Source of the DNA: QHWT01 sp963755695 | GTDB lineage: Bacteria; Acidobacteriota; Vicinamibacteria; Vicinamibacterales; 2-12-FULL-66-21 | NCBI GenBank assembly: GCA_963755695.1 | Contig: CAVWLB010000010.1 | Coordinates: 2,046,001 to 2,110,000, forward strand | Direction of reading: 5' to 3' | Length of the DNA: 64,000 nucleotides | Shown here: in pieces, positions 30,020-40,679 of the stretch | Numbering within the stretch: the stretch's first letter is position 1 | Layout: every line of letters begins with the position of its first letter | The notes under the pieces: generated by a model | Database searches by the model: none | What the model was told of the DNA's origin: nothing | The model's input: only the letters and a program-made list of their open reading frames with translations | Program-made: the position numbers and the translations under genes

Positions 30020-30820
30020 TTATCGTCCTTTGAACGACGGCTTCCGTTTCTCGAGATTGGCCGTCAAGCCCTCTTTGGCATCGTCGCTCTGAAAGAGAAG
30101 CTGCTGCAGCTCGCGCTCGATCGCAAGGCCCTTCGAGGAACCCGGCCTCGGTGCCGGACTGCACAGCGCGCTTCATGCGCCCGACCGCGCGGCTCGCCTT
30201 GGTGGGCGGGGTGAACTGGCGGGCGTAGTCGTGGACGGCGTCGGCAAACGATCGTCCCTTCAGTTCCTCGTCGCCCCAGACCTCGTGCACCAGGCCAGCG
30301 TTTCTCGCTTCGTCCATCGAGATCAGTCGCCCGGTTGCCATCAGCTCAATCGCGCGTCCCTTGCCGATCAGCCGAGCGAGACGCTGGGTGCCGCCGGTGC
30401 CCGGCAGCACACCGAGCGCCACTTCGGGCAATCCCATCTTGCCGGCGTCCTTCTTTGCGATGCGAATGTCGGCGGCCAGCGCGACCTCCAGGCCGCCGCC
30501 GACGGTGTGCCCGTTCAGTGCCGCGATGACCAGCTTCGGCGTCTGCTCCAGCCGGTTCAAGCGTCTCGTTCGCGTGCAGGCAGAAGTAGTATTTGAAGTC
30601 CGGATCGGCGTCCTTGAGCATCCCGATGTTGGCGCCGGCACAGAAGAACTTCTCTCCGGCACCGCGCAGCACGATCGACGTGGACATTCGGGTCCATGCG
30701 CGCCGCCAGCACCGCCGCATCGATCTCGCGCATCATGTCGTACGAGTAGGTATTCGCCGGCGGATCGTTCAGCTCGATCGTGCAGACGCCGTCGCGCGAT
30801 TCGACGCGGATCTTCGTCAT
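30020..30820 (-). CDS. Enoyl-CoA hydratase-family protein of the box operon (frameshifts)
   Basis: 267 residues, start ATG 30820 (MTKIRVESRDGVCTIELNDP) overlapping the boxB stop by 4 bases, stop at 30020. Crotonase motifs: EKFFCAGANIGMLKD (oxyanion hole), NGHTVGGGLEVALAADIRIAKK, MGLPEVALGVLPGTGGTQRLARL. The C-terminus ANLEKRKPSFKGR is family-typical. Frame shifts near 30138, 30560 and 30688 each look like one-base insertions (for example GAAGGGC for GAA GGC; ACGCTTGAAC for ACG CTG AAC). It likely acts on ring-cleavage products in lower benzoyl-CoA catabolism. Confidence 0.85.
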
Positions 30821-32246
30821 GGCCGTCGCTTCGTGCGCACGTACTCGAAGTTGAGCGGGAGCCCCTTGATGCCACGTTGCGGCGGCGCGATGTAGTTGGC
30901 GAACTTGCCCGGCCTCGTACACCGGCTCGTTCATGATGCTGAGCAGATAGTCCCGGTCCCCCTGGGAGGGCAGCCACTCGGACCGGCGCGCGATCCCACT
31001 CGTCGTCCGACAGCTGCCGTCCCTCGGGATCGAAGTGCAGCGACGAGAACATCCCAATGCCGCGATTGAACTTGCGATCCGGCAGCCGCAGCCGATCCGA
31101 GAAGCCGTGGCGCTCGAGGATCTTGTTCCACCGCGTCACCCCGGCCTGGCAGTCGCCGACATACCAGTCGCGCAGGACCTCGTTCATCGCGGTGCGCATC
31201 GGAATGTGGCGCCGCTCGAGCCTGCCGTCTGTTCGCCACCTCGAGCTCGTACATAGCCTCGGTCACGCTGTGGTCGTCCCACTTGTCCTCGAACGCACGA
31301 CCCTTGAGGCCGTTCGCGAAGTACGCCGCCGCGTTCGTGGAGATCTCGTTGCCGTGCAGATCGAGGCTGAGGCTGAACCACAGGTTGATGAACTTCTGGA
31401 TCGTGGGCAGGTCGATGCCGCCGACCTTGCGGACGTCGCCGGAAAACCCTGAACCTCTTCGTCAGCTGACAGGTGCGCTCGAGGATCCGCGCGATGCCCG
31501 TCTCGCCGACGAACATGTGGTGCGCTTCCTCGGTGAGCATGAACCGCGTCGTGCGCGACAGCGGGTCGAGCGAGCTCTCGGAAAGCGACAGCAGCTGCGA
31601 CTTGCCGTCGCGATCGGTGAACATCGTGAACATGAAGAAATCGAGCCAGTTGTCGATCGGCTCGTTGAAGGCGTCGAGAATTCGCGGTTTGTCGCGGTTG
31701 CCGCTCTGCCGGGCGAGCAGTTCCTCGGCTTCGTCGCGGCCGTCGCGGCCGAAGTACGAGTGCAGCAGGTAGACCATCGCCCAGAGGTGACGGCCCTCTT
31801 CCACGTTCACCTGAAACAGGTTGCGCAGGTCGTACAGGCTACGGGCACCGCTGCCCGAGCCACCGCTGCTGCTCCACGCTTGCCGGCTCGGTGTCCCCCT
31901 GGGTCACGATCAGCCGCCGGAGCTGGTTCCGGAACTCTCCCGGAACCTCCTGCCACACGTGCTGCCCCATGAAGTCGCCGAAGCCGATTCGGCGATCGTG
32001 AACAGGATCGGCCAGGAAGATCCCCCACCGGTACTCCGGCAGCTTCACATATTCGAAGTGCGCCCAGCCCGACGGATCGACGCTCACCGCGGTGCGCACG
32101 TAGACCTGGTGGTAATCCTGGAACCCCTGGGGCCCCATGTCCTTCCACCATTGAATGTAGGCCGGCTGCCAATGTTCGAGCGCTCGCTGCAGCCGCTTGT
32201 TGCTCGAGAGTCCAACGTTGTTCGGAATTTTCTCGGCTGAGATCAT
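30817..32246 (-). CDS. boxB: Benzoyl-CoA 2,3-epoxidase, di-iron oxygenase subunit (frameshifts)
   Basis: About 476 residues. Begins MISAEKIPNNVGLSSNKRL at 32246, with the BoxB stretches HWQPAYIQWWKDMGPQGFQD and PEYRWGIFLADP. Di-iron ligand motifs EEGRHLWAMVYLL and TEEAHHMFVGETG are present, as are LHGNEISTNAAAYFANGLKGR and the C-terminal YIAPPQRGIKGLPLNFEYVR. Reading requires about six frame changes. BoxB epoxidises benzoyl-CoA with O2 using electrons from BoxA; boxA is not in this window. The gene lies 96 bases after boxC and overlaps the downstream hydratase start by 4 bases (ATGA). Confidence 0.9.
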
Positions 32247-32342
32247 GTTTCACCAGTATGCCCGCCCTTCCGCCTGGGCTGAGGCTCCGGCAGGCGCGCG
32301 GCGTGGGCAAGGGCGAGCAGATCGAGACTAAGTGTGGATCGG

Positions 32343-34005
<1,663 letters not shown>

Positions 34006-34014
34006 AACCGCTTC

Positions 34015-34044
34015 AGCCTACCGCCCGGGATCAGGCACTGTCAA
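34015..34044 (-). promoter_or_regulatory. Candidate sigma-70 promoter of the box operon
   Basis: On the minus strand TTGACA (34039-34044), an 18-base spacer, then TAGGCT (34015-34020). Transcription would begin near 34008, which fits the downstream boxC start at 33981 better than 34005. Confidence 0.4.
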
Positions 34045-34075
34045 GGCACTATAATGCTCACTAGTTCGGCCAATG

Positions 34076-34089
34076 TGCTATATACTGCA
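34076..34089. promoter_or_regulatory. Candidate BoxR operator
   Basis: TGCTATATACTGCA, an imperfect palindrome with TGC/GCA ends in the divergent boxR-boxC gap. Box regulators of the BzdR/BoxR type are known to bind TGCA-containing sites; the match is partial and binding is inferred. Confidence 0.35.
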
Positions 34090-34124
34090 TCGTCACCGGT
34101 TCTCTGAAATTCTGGGCCACACCG

Positions 34125-34874
34125 ATGCTCGATCCCCTTTTGCAACTGATCGGCCGGCGCGTGCGCGAAGGACGCGCGTCACGGAACTGGACCCTGCGCG
34201 AGCTGGCCGAGCGCTCGGGAGTATCCGTGCGGTTCCTCGTGCAGCTCGAGGCCGGGCACGCGAACATTTCCGTTCGTCGTCTCGCCGATCTTGCCCGCGC
34301 GCTCGATCGGTCGCCTGCCGATCTGCTCGATGCGCACGACGACACGCCGCCTCAGGTGGTTGCGCTGCTCGGCCTGCGCGGCGCCGGCAAGACGACGGTC
34401 GGTCGCCGGCTCGCGCGGCGCCTGCGAGTGCCGTTCGTCGAGCTGGATCGACGAATCGAACGGGCCGCGGATCTGACGCTGGGGGAATTGTTCTCGCTGC
34501 ACGGCGAACAGTACTACCGGCGTCTCGAGCGCGAGACCCTGGTCGAGGTACTCGCAGAGCGTCGGCCGATGGTTCTCGCCGCCGGTGGCGGCATCGTGGC
34601 GTCGCCGGACACCTTCGCCTTGCTGCGCCGGTCGGCGGTGACGGTATGGCTGCACGCCTCGCCCGAGGATCACTGGAACCGGGTGGTCGGCCAGGGGGAT
34701 CGTCGCCCGATGGCGGATCATCCGCAGGCGATGGCCGACCTGCGTGCGCTGCTCGCGGCACGACAGCCGTTGTACGCGACGGCCGATTTCACGGTGGACA
34801 CATCCGGGCGCTCCATCGATCGCGTCATCGAAGAGGTGCGGAAGGTGGTCGCGACCGAGGAGTCTTCCGCCTGA
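34125..34874 (+). CDS. boxR: Box pathway regulator: XRE helix-turn-helix fused to shikimate kinase-like domain
   Basis: A 249-residue protein. Residues 1-75 are an XRE HTH (LRELAERSGVSVRFLVQLEAG). Residues 85-245 are shikimate-kinase-like: Walker A GLRGAGKTT, VPFVELDRRIE, EQYYRRLERETL and AAGGGIVASP, the kinase substrate-loop motif. This two-part layout defines BoxR/BzdR regulators, in which the kinase-like domain binds benzoyl-CoA and relieves repression. It is divergent from boxC with a 119-base control region. The nucleotide-binding motif is intact, so enzymatic activity cannot be excluded. No other gene is co-oriented with it. Confidence 0.9.
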   Translation: MLDPLLQLIGRRVREGRASRNWTLRELAERSGVSVRFLVQLEAGHANISVRRLADLARALDRSPADLLDAHDDTPPQVVALLGLRGAGKTTVGRRLARRLRVPFVELDRRIERAADLTLGELFSLHGEQYYRRLERETLVEVLAERRPMVLAAGGGIVASPDTFALLRRSAVTVWLHASPEDHWNRVVGQGDRRPMADHPQAMADLRALLAARQPLYATADFTVDTSGRSIDRVIEEVRKVVATEESSA

Positions 34875-34913
34875 AGGGGCGGAAGCCACGAGACGTCCGC
34901 GCCGCTCTCACGT

Positions 34914-34993
34914 CTGGGGTCTGACCCCGAAAATGCCGACCAACGTCAAGTTCGGGGTCTGACCCCGGGGTCTGACACCGGGGTCTGACCCCA
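34914..34993. repeat. GGGGTCTGACCCC palindromic repeats
   Basis: GGGGTCTGACCCC-type palindromes occur four times (at about 34916, 34958, 34968 as an ACACC variant end, and 34981) in a 210-base gap between boxR and a convergent gene. Similar GGGGTCAGACCCC repeats occur in many genomes near REP-type transposases (recollection); no transposase is present here. Confidence 0.7.
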
Positions 34994-35085
34994 AACCGCG
35001 GGCCGGAGCAGAAACTGCGCACCTGCAAAGACCAAGAGACAGCAAAACGCGCGACGGGCATAGCGCAGACCCGTCCGACAGGGAG

Positions 35086-35385
35086 TCAGCTGGCCGAGTC
35101 GTAGACCACGAGCTTCCGCCAGAACGTCTTGCACTCGTAGGTGAAACGGTGATGCGTGGGATGTTCCTGATACGCGTCGTGCGCATCGACGTCGGGGAAC
35201 TCCAGGACCAGCGCGAACGAGAAGCTGTGATCGCCGACGTCCCTTGCTTCCGTGCCGGCCGGCCGGCCGACGTGGCCGCGCGTCACATGCGGGATCGTGG
35301 TCAACGCGTTCAACTGCTCCTCGAACCTGCGCCGCTGCTGATCGCTCAGCTCGTCCTTCAACCAGAAATACACGGCATGCACCAT
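35086..35385 (-). CDS. Dabb (stress-responsive alpha/beta barrel) domain protein
   Basis: A 99-residue single-domain protein starting MVHAVYFWLKDELSDQQRRRFEEQL. The Dabb pattern is clear: VHAVYFWLK strand, a helix, FALVLEFPDVDAHDAYQEHPTHHRF (the HPxH region) and a final strand KLVVYD. Dabb proteins are dimeric ferredoxin-like barrels, some of which act as cyclases or stress proteins. It lies 17 bases upstream-side of the O-methyltransferase gene on the same strand and may follow it in one transcript. Function unknown. Confidence 0.85.
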   Translation of the reverse strand: MVHAVYFWLKDELSDQQRRRFEEQLNALTTIPHVTRGHVGRPAGTEARDVGDHSFSFALVLEFPDVDAHDAYQEHPTHHRFTYECKTFWRKLVVYDSAS

Positions 35386-35402
35386 GCTGCGTCGCCTTTC
35401 GA

Positions 35403-36080
35403 CTACTTCACGCCGTTGACGAGCGCGAGCGCGAACCCGTCGTATCCCTTCGAGCAGACGGTCTGGATCACAGATGCGGTCACACGCCGTTCCTTGCCGA
35501 GCGCCTCCACGAAGCGCCGCATACCCAGGGCGTCCGCATCCGAGGTCGCAGCCTCGCCAAGGCCGCCGTTGCGGACAACATTGTCGACGAAGATCAGCGA
35601 TCCCTGACGCGTGAGCTTCAGTGCCCGGTTGAAATACTCGGTCGTGCTCGGCTTGTCAGCGTCGATGAACACGAAGTCGAATGGCCCCGCCCGCTCTGCC
35701 TCGAGTTGCGGCAGCACCTCTTGCGCCCGCCCGACTCGCAGATCGACCAGGCGTCCGATGCCGGCGCGCGCGATATTGGCGCGCGCGACCTCCGCGTGCT
35801 TCGAATCTGCCTCGATCGTGGTCACCAGTCCGCCAGGCGCGATCGCCCGCGCCAGCCAGATCGTGCTGTAGCCGCCAAGCGTACCAATCTCGAGAATGGC
35901 GCGCGATCCGATCGACCGCGCCAAGGTGTGGAGAAACCTGCCTTGCTGTGGCGTAACGCTGATGGCCGGCAGCCCTGCCGCCTCGCTGGCCTTCATTGCC
36001 GCGCTCAGCGCCTCATCATCGGCGCTCACCACGCCGTTCACAAACTTGTCGACATCAACCCAGCGCGGATCCGCAGTCAT
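35403..36080 (-). CDS. SAM-dependent O-methyltransferase (COMT/class I type)
   Basis: A 225-residue cytosolic methyltransferase. SAM-binding glycine motif LEIGTLGGYSTIWLARA, acidic loop TTIEADSKHAEVARANI, metal-binding FDFVFIDADKPSTTEYF and DNVVRNGGLGE are characteristic of cation-dependent O-methyltransferases related to caffeoyl-CoA and catechol methyltransferases. N-terminal PAISVTPQQGRFLH is also family-typical. Substrate could be a catechol; the nearby aromatic pathway makes this plausible but unproven. Precedes the Dabb gene by 17 bases. Confidence 0.9.
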   Translation of the reverse strand: MTADPRWVDVDKFVNGVVSADDEALSAAMKASEAAGLPAISVTPQQGRFLHTLARSIGSRAILEIGTLGGYSTIWLARAIAPGGLVTTIEADSKHAEVARANIARAGIGRLVDLRVGRAQEVLPQLEAERAGPFDFVFIDADKPSTTEYFNRALKLTRQGSLIFVDNVVRNGGLGEAATSDADALGMRRFVEALGKERRVTASVIQTVCSKGYDGFALALVNGVK

Positions 36081-36102
36081 AAGCAGCGAAGTCTAACAGA
36101 AT

Positions 36103-36185
36103 GGCTCAGGGCTCAAGGCGGCTTATGCTGCAAGATGGCTTATCGCCGTGAGCCACCATGACCCCTGAGCCTTAGGCCACGAGCC
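36103..36185. repeat. Inverted array with GGCTCAG words
   Basis: GGCTCAG, GGCTCAA, GGCGGCT on the left face CCCTGAGCC and GGCCACGAGCC on the right. It fills the gap between two minus-strand genes (UPF0173 hydrolase upstream, methyltransferase downstream). Confidence 0.65.
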
Positions 36186-36193
36186 GTTTACCG

Positions 36194-36894
36194 CTACGAG
36201 GCCGTCTCGCCGGGCTTCAAGACCAGCACGTCGACGCCCATCGGATCGACCAGCTTCTTGAGGCGGTCGGGCGTGCCCGTCAGCAACGGGAACGTGCCGT
36301 AGTGCATCGGCACCACCTGCCGGACGCCGAGCATGTCGCACGCGAGCGCGGCCGCTTCCGGACCCATCGTGTAGTGATCGCCGATCGGCAGAAACGCGAT
36401 CTCCGGCGCATACAACTCGCGAATGAGCCGCATGTCGCCGAAGAGCGCCGTGTCGCCGGCGAAGTAGATCGCCCGCTCGTCTTCGAGCCGCACGACGAAG
36501 CCCGTCGGCCTCGCCGAGATAGATGGTCTTGCCGTCCTCCGTCGATGCTGCTCGTGTGCACCGCGGGGGTCATCGAGATCTTCAGGCCCGCCACGTCGAC
36601 GGTGCCGCCGATGCCCATGCCGATGACGTCCTTCAGGCCCTTGCCCTGGAAGTAGTTCGCCAGCTCGTAAACCGCGACGACCGGCGCGCCCGTCGCGCGC
36701 GCGACGGCGACGACGTCGGTGGTGTGATCGGAGTGGCCGTGCGTAACGCAGATGACGTCGGCCTTGTCGATCTTGGCGCCCGCGGGCGCCTTCGGGTTTC
36801 CGTCGAGCCACGGATCGAAGACGATCCGCTTGCCGCCGGGTGTCGTGAGCACGAACGTGGCGTGTCCGAACCAGGTGATCGAGAGTCCAGACAT
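36194..36894 (-). CDS. UPF0173-type metallo-beta-lactamase-fold hydrolase (frameshifts)
   Basis: About 232 residues: MSGLSITWFGHATFVL, FDPWLDGNPKAPAG, and the metal motif VTHGHSDHTTD in frame one. After two single-base insertions near 36505-36525 (GACGGAG for GAC GAG; GGCCGACGG for GGC ACG-like) the frame continues GFVVRLEDERAIYFAGDTALFGDM, FLPIGDHYTMGPEAA and VVPMHYGTFPLLTG. All zinc ligands of the fold are present. UPF0173 proteins are cytosolic metal-dependent hydrolases of unknown natural substrate. Confidence 0.87.
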
Positions 36895-36919
36895 GCGGCG
36901 CTAGTATAAAATTGAGAGG

Positions 36920-37852
36920 TTGACGCACCGCTCCACTCAATTTCATTCGAGGCCGAAAGAAACGCGCGGACGAGCTGCCCAGGCAGCCGAAGCCCGACTG
37001 GCTAAAGGTTCGCGCGCCCGGCTCGGAGAACTATCACCGGCTCAAGGGCCTGATGCGCGGCCTTGGCCTGCACACCGTCTGCGAGGAGGCCAACTGCCCG
37101 AACATCGGCGAGTGCTGGCACCACGGCACCGCGACCTTCATGATCCTCGGCGACACCTGCACGCGCTCGTGCGGCTACTGCAACGTCGCCCACGGCACGC
37201 CGACGGCTCCCGACGCCGACAGGAGCCGGTCAAGGTCGCGAGCGCGATTCACGCACTGGGGCTGAGCTACGTCGTCGTGACCTCGGTCGATCGCGACGAC
37301 CTGCCCGATTTCGGCGCGTCGCAGTTCGCCCGAACCATTCGCGAAACGCGCGCGCGCATTCCCGGTTGCCGGCTCGAGGTGCTGATTCCGGATTTTCAGG
37401 GAGACGAGGCGGCGCTCCGCATCGGTCCTCGATGCCCGGCCCGACGTGCTGAATCACAACATCGAGACGGTGCCGCGTCTCTATCGAACCGCGCGACCGG
37501 GCGGACGATACGAGCGCGCGCTCGACGTGCTGCGTCGATCGCGCGAGATCGCGCCGGAGATCCCGACCAAGTCCGGGCATCGATGGTCGGCCTCGGCGAG
37601 GAGTGGGACGAGGTCGTCGCGACGCTTCGCGACCTGCGAGACGGCCGGCTGCCAGATCGTCACGATCGGCCAGTATCTTCGACCCTCCCTCGCCAATCTT
37701 CCGATGGTCGCGCTACTACACGCCCGTCGGAATTCGCCGAGCTCAAACGAATCGGCCTCGAGCTGGGCTTCGGCCACGTCGAGTCCGGCCCGCTCGTCCG
37801 AAGTTCGTATCACGCGCACGAACAAACACAATCGTACGAAGCGGCGCGCTGA
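36920..37852 (+). CDS. lipA: Lipoyl synthase (frameshifts)
   Basis: Radical-SAM enzyme that inserts two sulfurs into octanoyl groups on lipoyl-domain proteins. The auxiliary cluster motif CEEANCPNIGEC and radical-SAM motif CTRSCGYC are intact. Other family stretches: KPDWLKVRAPGSENYHRLK, SVDRDDLPDFGA, DVLNHNIETVPRLYR, GLGEEWDEVVATLRDL and ELGFGHVESGPLVRSSYHA at the C-terminus. At least five frame changes (36960, 37215, 37425, 37580, 37715) break the frame. The start at TTG 36920 is uncertain. Its product would serve the pyruvate dehydrogenase complex encoded at 40.8-45 kb. Confidence 0.9.
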   Translation: MTHRSTQFHSRPKETRGRAAQAAEARLAKGSRARLGELSPAQGPDARPWPAHRLRGGQLPEHRRVLAPRHRDLHDPRRHLHALVRLLQRRPRHADGSRRRQEPVKVASAIHALGLSYVVVTSVDRDDLPDFGASQFARTIRETRARIPGCRLEVLIPDFQGDEAALRIGPRCPARRAESQHRDGAASLSNRATGRTIRARARRAASIARDRAGDPDQVRASMVGLGEEWDEVVATLRDLRDGRLPDRHDRPVSSTLPRQSSDGRATTRPSEFAELKRIGLELGFGHVESGPLVRSSYHAHEQTQSYEAAR

Positions 37853-37854
37853 CC

Positions 37855-38550
37855 GTGAACCACCTCGATCTCGTTCGCCACGACATCGTCGCGTGCACGA
37901 CGTGTCCGCGGCTGCGCAGCTACTGCGAGCGCATCGCCCGGGAAAAGAAAGCGGCGCATCGTGAGGACACCTATTGGGGACGACCGGTCCCGGGCTTCGG
38001 CGATCCGAACGCGCGCCTGCTGGTGCTCGGCCTTGCACCGGCCGCGCACGGGGCCAATCGCACCGGGCGCGTGTTCACCGGCGACGGCTCCGGCGATTTC
38101 CTCATGACCGCGATGCACGCCGCCGGTTTCGCGAACATCACGACCTCGCAACATCGCGACGACGGGCTGGCGCTGACAGATGCGTATATCGCGGCAGCGG
38201 TCCGCTGCGCCCCGCCAGACAACAAACCGTCACCACTCGAAATTGCCGCCTGTCACCCGCACCTCGTCGCGGAAATTGCTGCGCTGCCGCGCCTGCGCGC
38301 AATTGTCTGCCTGGGCAAGATCGGCTTCGATGCCGCCTGGCGCCTGCTCGCCTCGCGGGGCATCGTCATGCGGCCGCGGCCGGTCTTCGGCCACGGCACG
38401 GTCTCTCGCACCAGCGGCCCGACCGTCATCGGTTCTTATCATCCGAGCCGTCAGAACACGAACACCGGCAAGCTCACACCGTCGATGCTGGCATCCGTGT
38501 TCCGCCTCGCGCGGCGAGAGATCAGTCGCTCGCACGGTCGGCGCGGCTGA
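37855..38550 (+). CDS. Type V (UdgB-like) uracil-DNA glycosylase
   Basis: A 231-residue DNA repair enzyme removing uracil and related bases. It starts at GTG 37855, just past the lipA stop. Cluster-binding Cys residues occur in ACTTCPRLRSYC and later in VRCAPPDNKP and AACHPH, as in 4Fe-4S UDGs. Motif GLAPAAHGANRTGRVFTGD is the family-5 active-site loop (lacking the Asp of families 1 and 4) and GSYHPSRQNTNTGK is the leucine-loop/His motif. KIGFDAAW is also typical. Intact frame despite the damaged lipA next to it. Confidence 0.92.
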   Translation: MNHLDLVRHDIVACTTCPRLRSYCERIAREKKAAHREDTYWGRPVPGFGDPNARLLVLGLAPAAHGANRTGRVFTGDGSGDFLMTAMHAAGFANITTSQHRDDGLALTDAYIAAAVRCAPPDNKPSPLEIAACHPHLVAEIAALPRLRAIVCLGKIGFDAAWRLLASRGIVMRPRPVFGHGTVSRTSGPTVIGSYHPSRQNTNTGKLTPSMLASVFRLARREISRSHGRRG

Positions 38551-38589
38551 GGCTGCGAATCTTGCAGGGATCGATGCGGGAGACAGAAA

Positions 38590-39180
38590 ATGACGCATCG
38601 AGGTTCACAACGTCGAACTCTTCCGGTCGCCGCGATACTCGCCGTTGCGCTGGCCGGCGCGTGCTCAGGTCGCACCGAATCGGTGGACAACGACCGAAAG
38701 GTTCAGGCAGGCGGCAAGCGAGGCACGGAAGAACGGATCAAGATCGAGGGCTGTCTGGAGGGGGCACCTGGCACTCCGGGCCGCGAATACGTGCTGGCAC
38801 ACGTCACCATGGGTGAGCCCGCAACTCAACCTCAGGGCCAGGAAACGATGGAGCATGGGCCGCTCGTCGCCGCCGGCTCGTGGGTACGGATCGCACCTGG
38901 AAGCGAAGACTTGAAGAACTACATGGGGCAACGCGTCTCGATCACGGGTGAGATCGTCGATAACGGGGCCAATACGCTCGGCACCTCGGGTCGCGTGGAG
39001 CCCAACAAGGATGCGAACGACCACCAGAAGTTCAAGCAGTCTTCCCGGGATGCCTCGACAAATCCGGATCGCGCGATGCCGCCGAGTACCGTGACGCCGG
39101 AGAACTCCAACGCCAACGGCAACGCGCCGAAGATTGCGGTAGAGAAAATCGAGAAGCTGGGGGATTCGTGTGAGAAATAG
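38590..39180 (+). CDS. Putative lipoprotein, unknown function
   Basis: A 196-residue exported protein with a lipoprotein signal: residues 1-25 hydrophobic, lipobox LAGAC (Cys about 25). The mature part has one small beta-rich domain (IKIEGCLEGAPGTPGREYVLAHVTM ... YMGQRVSITGEIVD) that resembles OB-like or CopC-like small domains only loosely, then a disordered Asn/Pro/Thr-rich tail. Not recognised as a known family. No operon partner: it stands between the glycosylase and the convergent lpdA gene. Confidence 0.7.
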   Translation: MTHRGSQRRTLPVAAILAVALAGACSGRTESVDNDRKVQAGGKRGTEERIKIEGCLEGAPGTPGREYVLAHVTMGEPATQPQGQETMEHGPLVAAGSWVRIAPGSEDLKNYMGQRVSITGEIVDNGANTLGTSGRVEPNKDANDHQKFKQSSRDASTNPDRAMPPSTVTPENSNANGNAPKIAVEKIEKLGDSCEK

Positions 39181-39184
39181 CCGC

Positions 39185-39251
39185 CGGCTACCAGCCATCA
39201 GCAGCCACCGTTGAAGCTGAATGCTGAAAGCCACGACTGGAGGCTGGTAGC
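39185..39251. terminator. Inverted repeat between convergent genes
   Basis: GCTACCAGCC (39187-39196) pairs with GGCTGGTAGC (39242-39251); the loop carries further half-matching words. Likely a bidirectional terminator for the lipoprotein gene and lpdA. Belongs to the array class by layout. Confidence 0.6.
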
Positions 39252-39257
39252 GCGAGC

Positions 39258-40673
39258 TTACGTTCTCTTTGGCCGATACACGTGAGTGGCGTGGCCGAAG
39301 AATACTTCAGCCGACTCCATGACGGTTTCCGACAGAGTCGGATGCGGGTGAATCGTCCTCGCCATGTCCTCGGCATTGGCGCCCATCTCGACGGCGAGCA
39401 CGCCTTCCGAGATCAGCTCTCCCGCGCCGGGACCGCAGATCCCCACGCCGAGGACACGGCCGGTCTCAGGATGAAGCACGAGTTTCGTGACGCCGTCGGT
39501 GCGGCCGAGCGTGATCGCGCGTCCTGACGCGGCCCACGGAAAGCGCGCCACCGCGACCTTGATTCCCTGCTGATCCGCCTCGGTCTCGGTGAGTCCGCAC
39601 CAGGCGATCTCAGGATCAGTAAACACGACCGCGGGAATGGCCGCCGGCTCGAACCGGACGTTGCGGTCGCCGGCAATGGCGTCGACGGCGGCGCGGCCCT
39701 CGTGCGACGCCTTGTGGGCGAGCATCGGCTCGCCGACGACATCCCCAATCGCGTAAATCGTCTGTTCGGCCGTCCGGCGGCTCTCGTCGACGACGATGAA
39801 ACCGCGCTTGTCGACTTCGACTTTGGTGCGATCCAGACCGGGAACCTGTGAGTTGGGCCGGCGGCCGATCGAGATGAGGACGCGATCGAACGTCTTCTCC
39901 TTCTCGGCTCCGCCCTCGAAGGTCACGGTGACAGAATCCTTCGCCGCCTTCATTCCGACGACCTTGGTATTCAGCAGGACAGACTCGCAGATCTTCTCAA
40001 GCCGCTTGGCGAGGATGTTGACGAGATCGCGGTCCGCGCCGGGCAACAGGCCACCGGTCATTTCCACGACCGTTACGCGGCTGCCAAGGGCGGCGTACAC
40101 GGTACCGAGCTCGAGACCGATGTAGCCGCCACCGACCACCAGCAACGACTTCGGCACGTCCGGCAGATCGAGGGCACCGGTCGAGTCCATCACCCGGGGA
40201 CTGTCGATCGAGAGGCCAGGAATCGTCGAGGGACGGGATCCGGTCGCGATGATCGCGTGTTCGAACGTGAGCGTATCCTTGGCGCCACCTTCGCGCTCGA
40301 TATCGAGCGTCCGCGCGTCGCGGAAGCCGGCGCGCCCCTGGACGTACTCGATTTTCCTGAGCTTCGCGATTTGCCCAGTGCCGCCGGTAAGCTGGGAGAC
40401 AACGCTGTTTTTGAATGAGCGGAGCTTGTCGAGATCGACCTTGGGCGGCTGAAAGGTGAGGCCGAAGTCTTTCGCGTGCTGTGATTCAGCGATGACGTCG
40501 GCGACGTGGAGCAGCGCCTTCGACGGGATGCACCCGCGGTAGAGGCACACGCCTCCGGGGTTTGCCTCCGGATCGACGAGCGCGACCTTCAGGCCACGGT
40601 CCGCCGCGTAGAAAGCAGCCGCGTAACCGCCCGGGCCGGCGCCGATAACCACAAGCTGAGCAGAAATGGGCAT
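39258..40673 (-). CDS. lpdA: Dihydrolipoyl dehydrogenase (E3)
   Basis: A 471-residue FAD enzyme that reoxidises dihydrolipoyl groups of 2-oxoacid dehydrogenase complexes. FAD-binding VIGAGPGGYAAAFYAADRG at the N-terminus, redox Cys pair in GVCLYRGCIPSK, NAD motif VVGGGYIGLELG, and the C-terminal HPHPTLSE with the active-site His-Glu of the partner subunit are all present. Slight oddity: LYRG rather than the common LNVG/LNxG between the Cys residues. It follows aceE and aceF on the same strand but behind repeat spacers of about 120-140 bases. Confidence 0.96.
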   Translation of the reverse strand: MPISAQLVVIGAGPGGYAAAFYAADRGLKVALVDPEANPGGVCLYRGCIPSKALLHVADVIAESQHAKDFGLTFQPPKVDLDKLRSFKNSVVSQLTGGTGQIAKLRKIEYVQGRAGFRDARTLDIEREGGAKDTLTFEHAIIATGSRPSTIPGLSIDSPRVMDSTGALDLPDVPKSLLVVGGGYIGLELGTVYAALGSRVTVVEMTGGLLPGADRDLVNILAKRLEKICESVLLNTKVVGMKAAKDSVTVTFEGGAEKEKTFDRVLISIGRRPNSQVPGLDRTKVEVDKRGFIVVDESRRTAEQTIYAIGDVVGEPMLAHKASHEGRAAVDAIAGDRNVRFEPAAIPAVVFTDPEIAWCGLTETEADQQGIKVAVARFPWAASGRAITLGRTDGVTKLVLHPETGRVLGVGICGPGAGELISEGVLAVEMGANAEDMARTIHPHPTLSETVMESAEVFFGHATHVYRPKRT

Positions 40674-40679
40674 GGATTC

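Noticed and set aside
27267..32246. Reading the box-operon fragments as pseudogenes
   Set aside because: Every domain motif is present in order and the breaks are single-base changes clustered in one patch, while the same pathway genes outside the patch (boxC body, boxR) are intact.
38590..39180. Assigning the lipoprotein to a named family
   Set aside because: Only a loose beta-domain resemblance was seen; no diagnostic motif.
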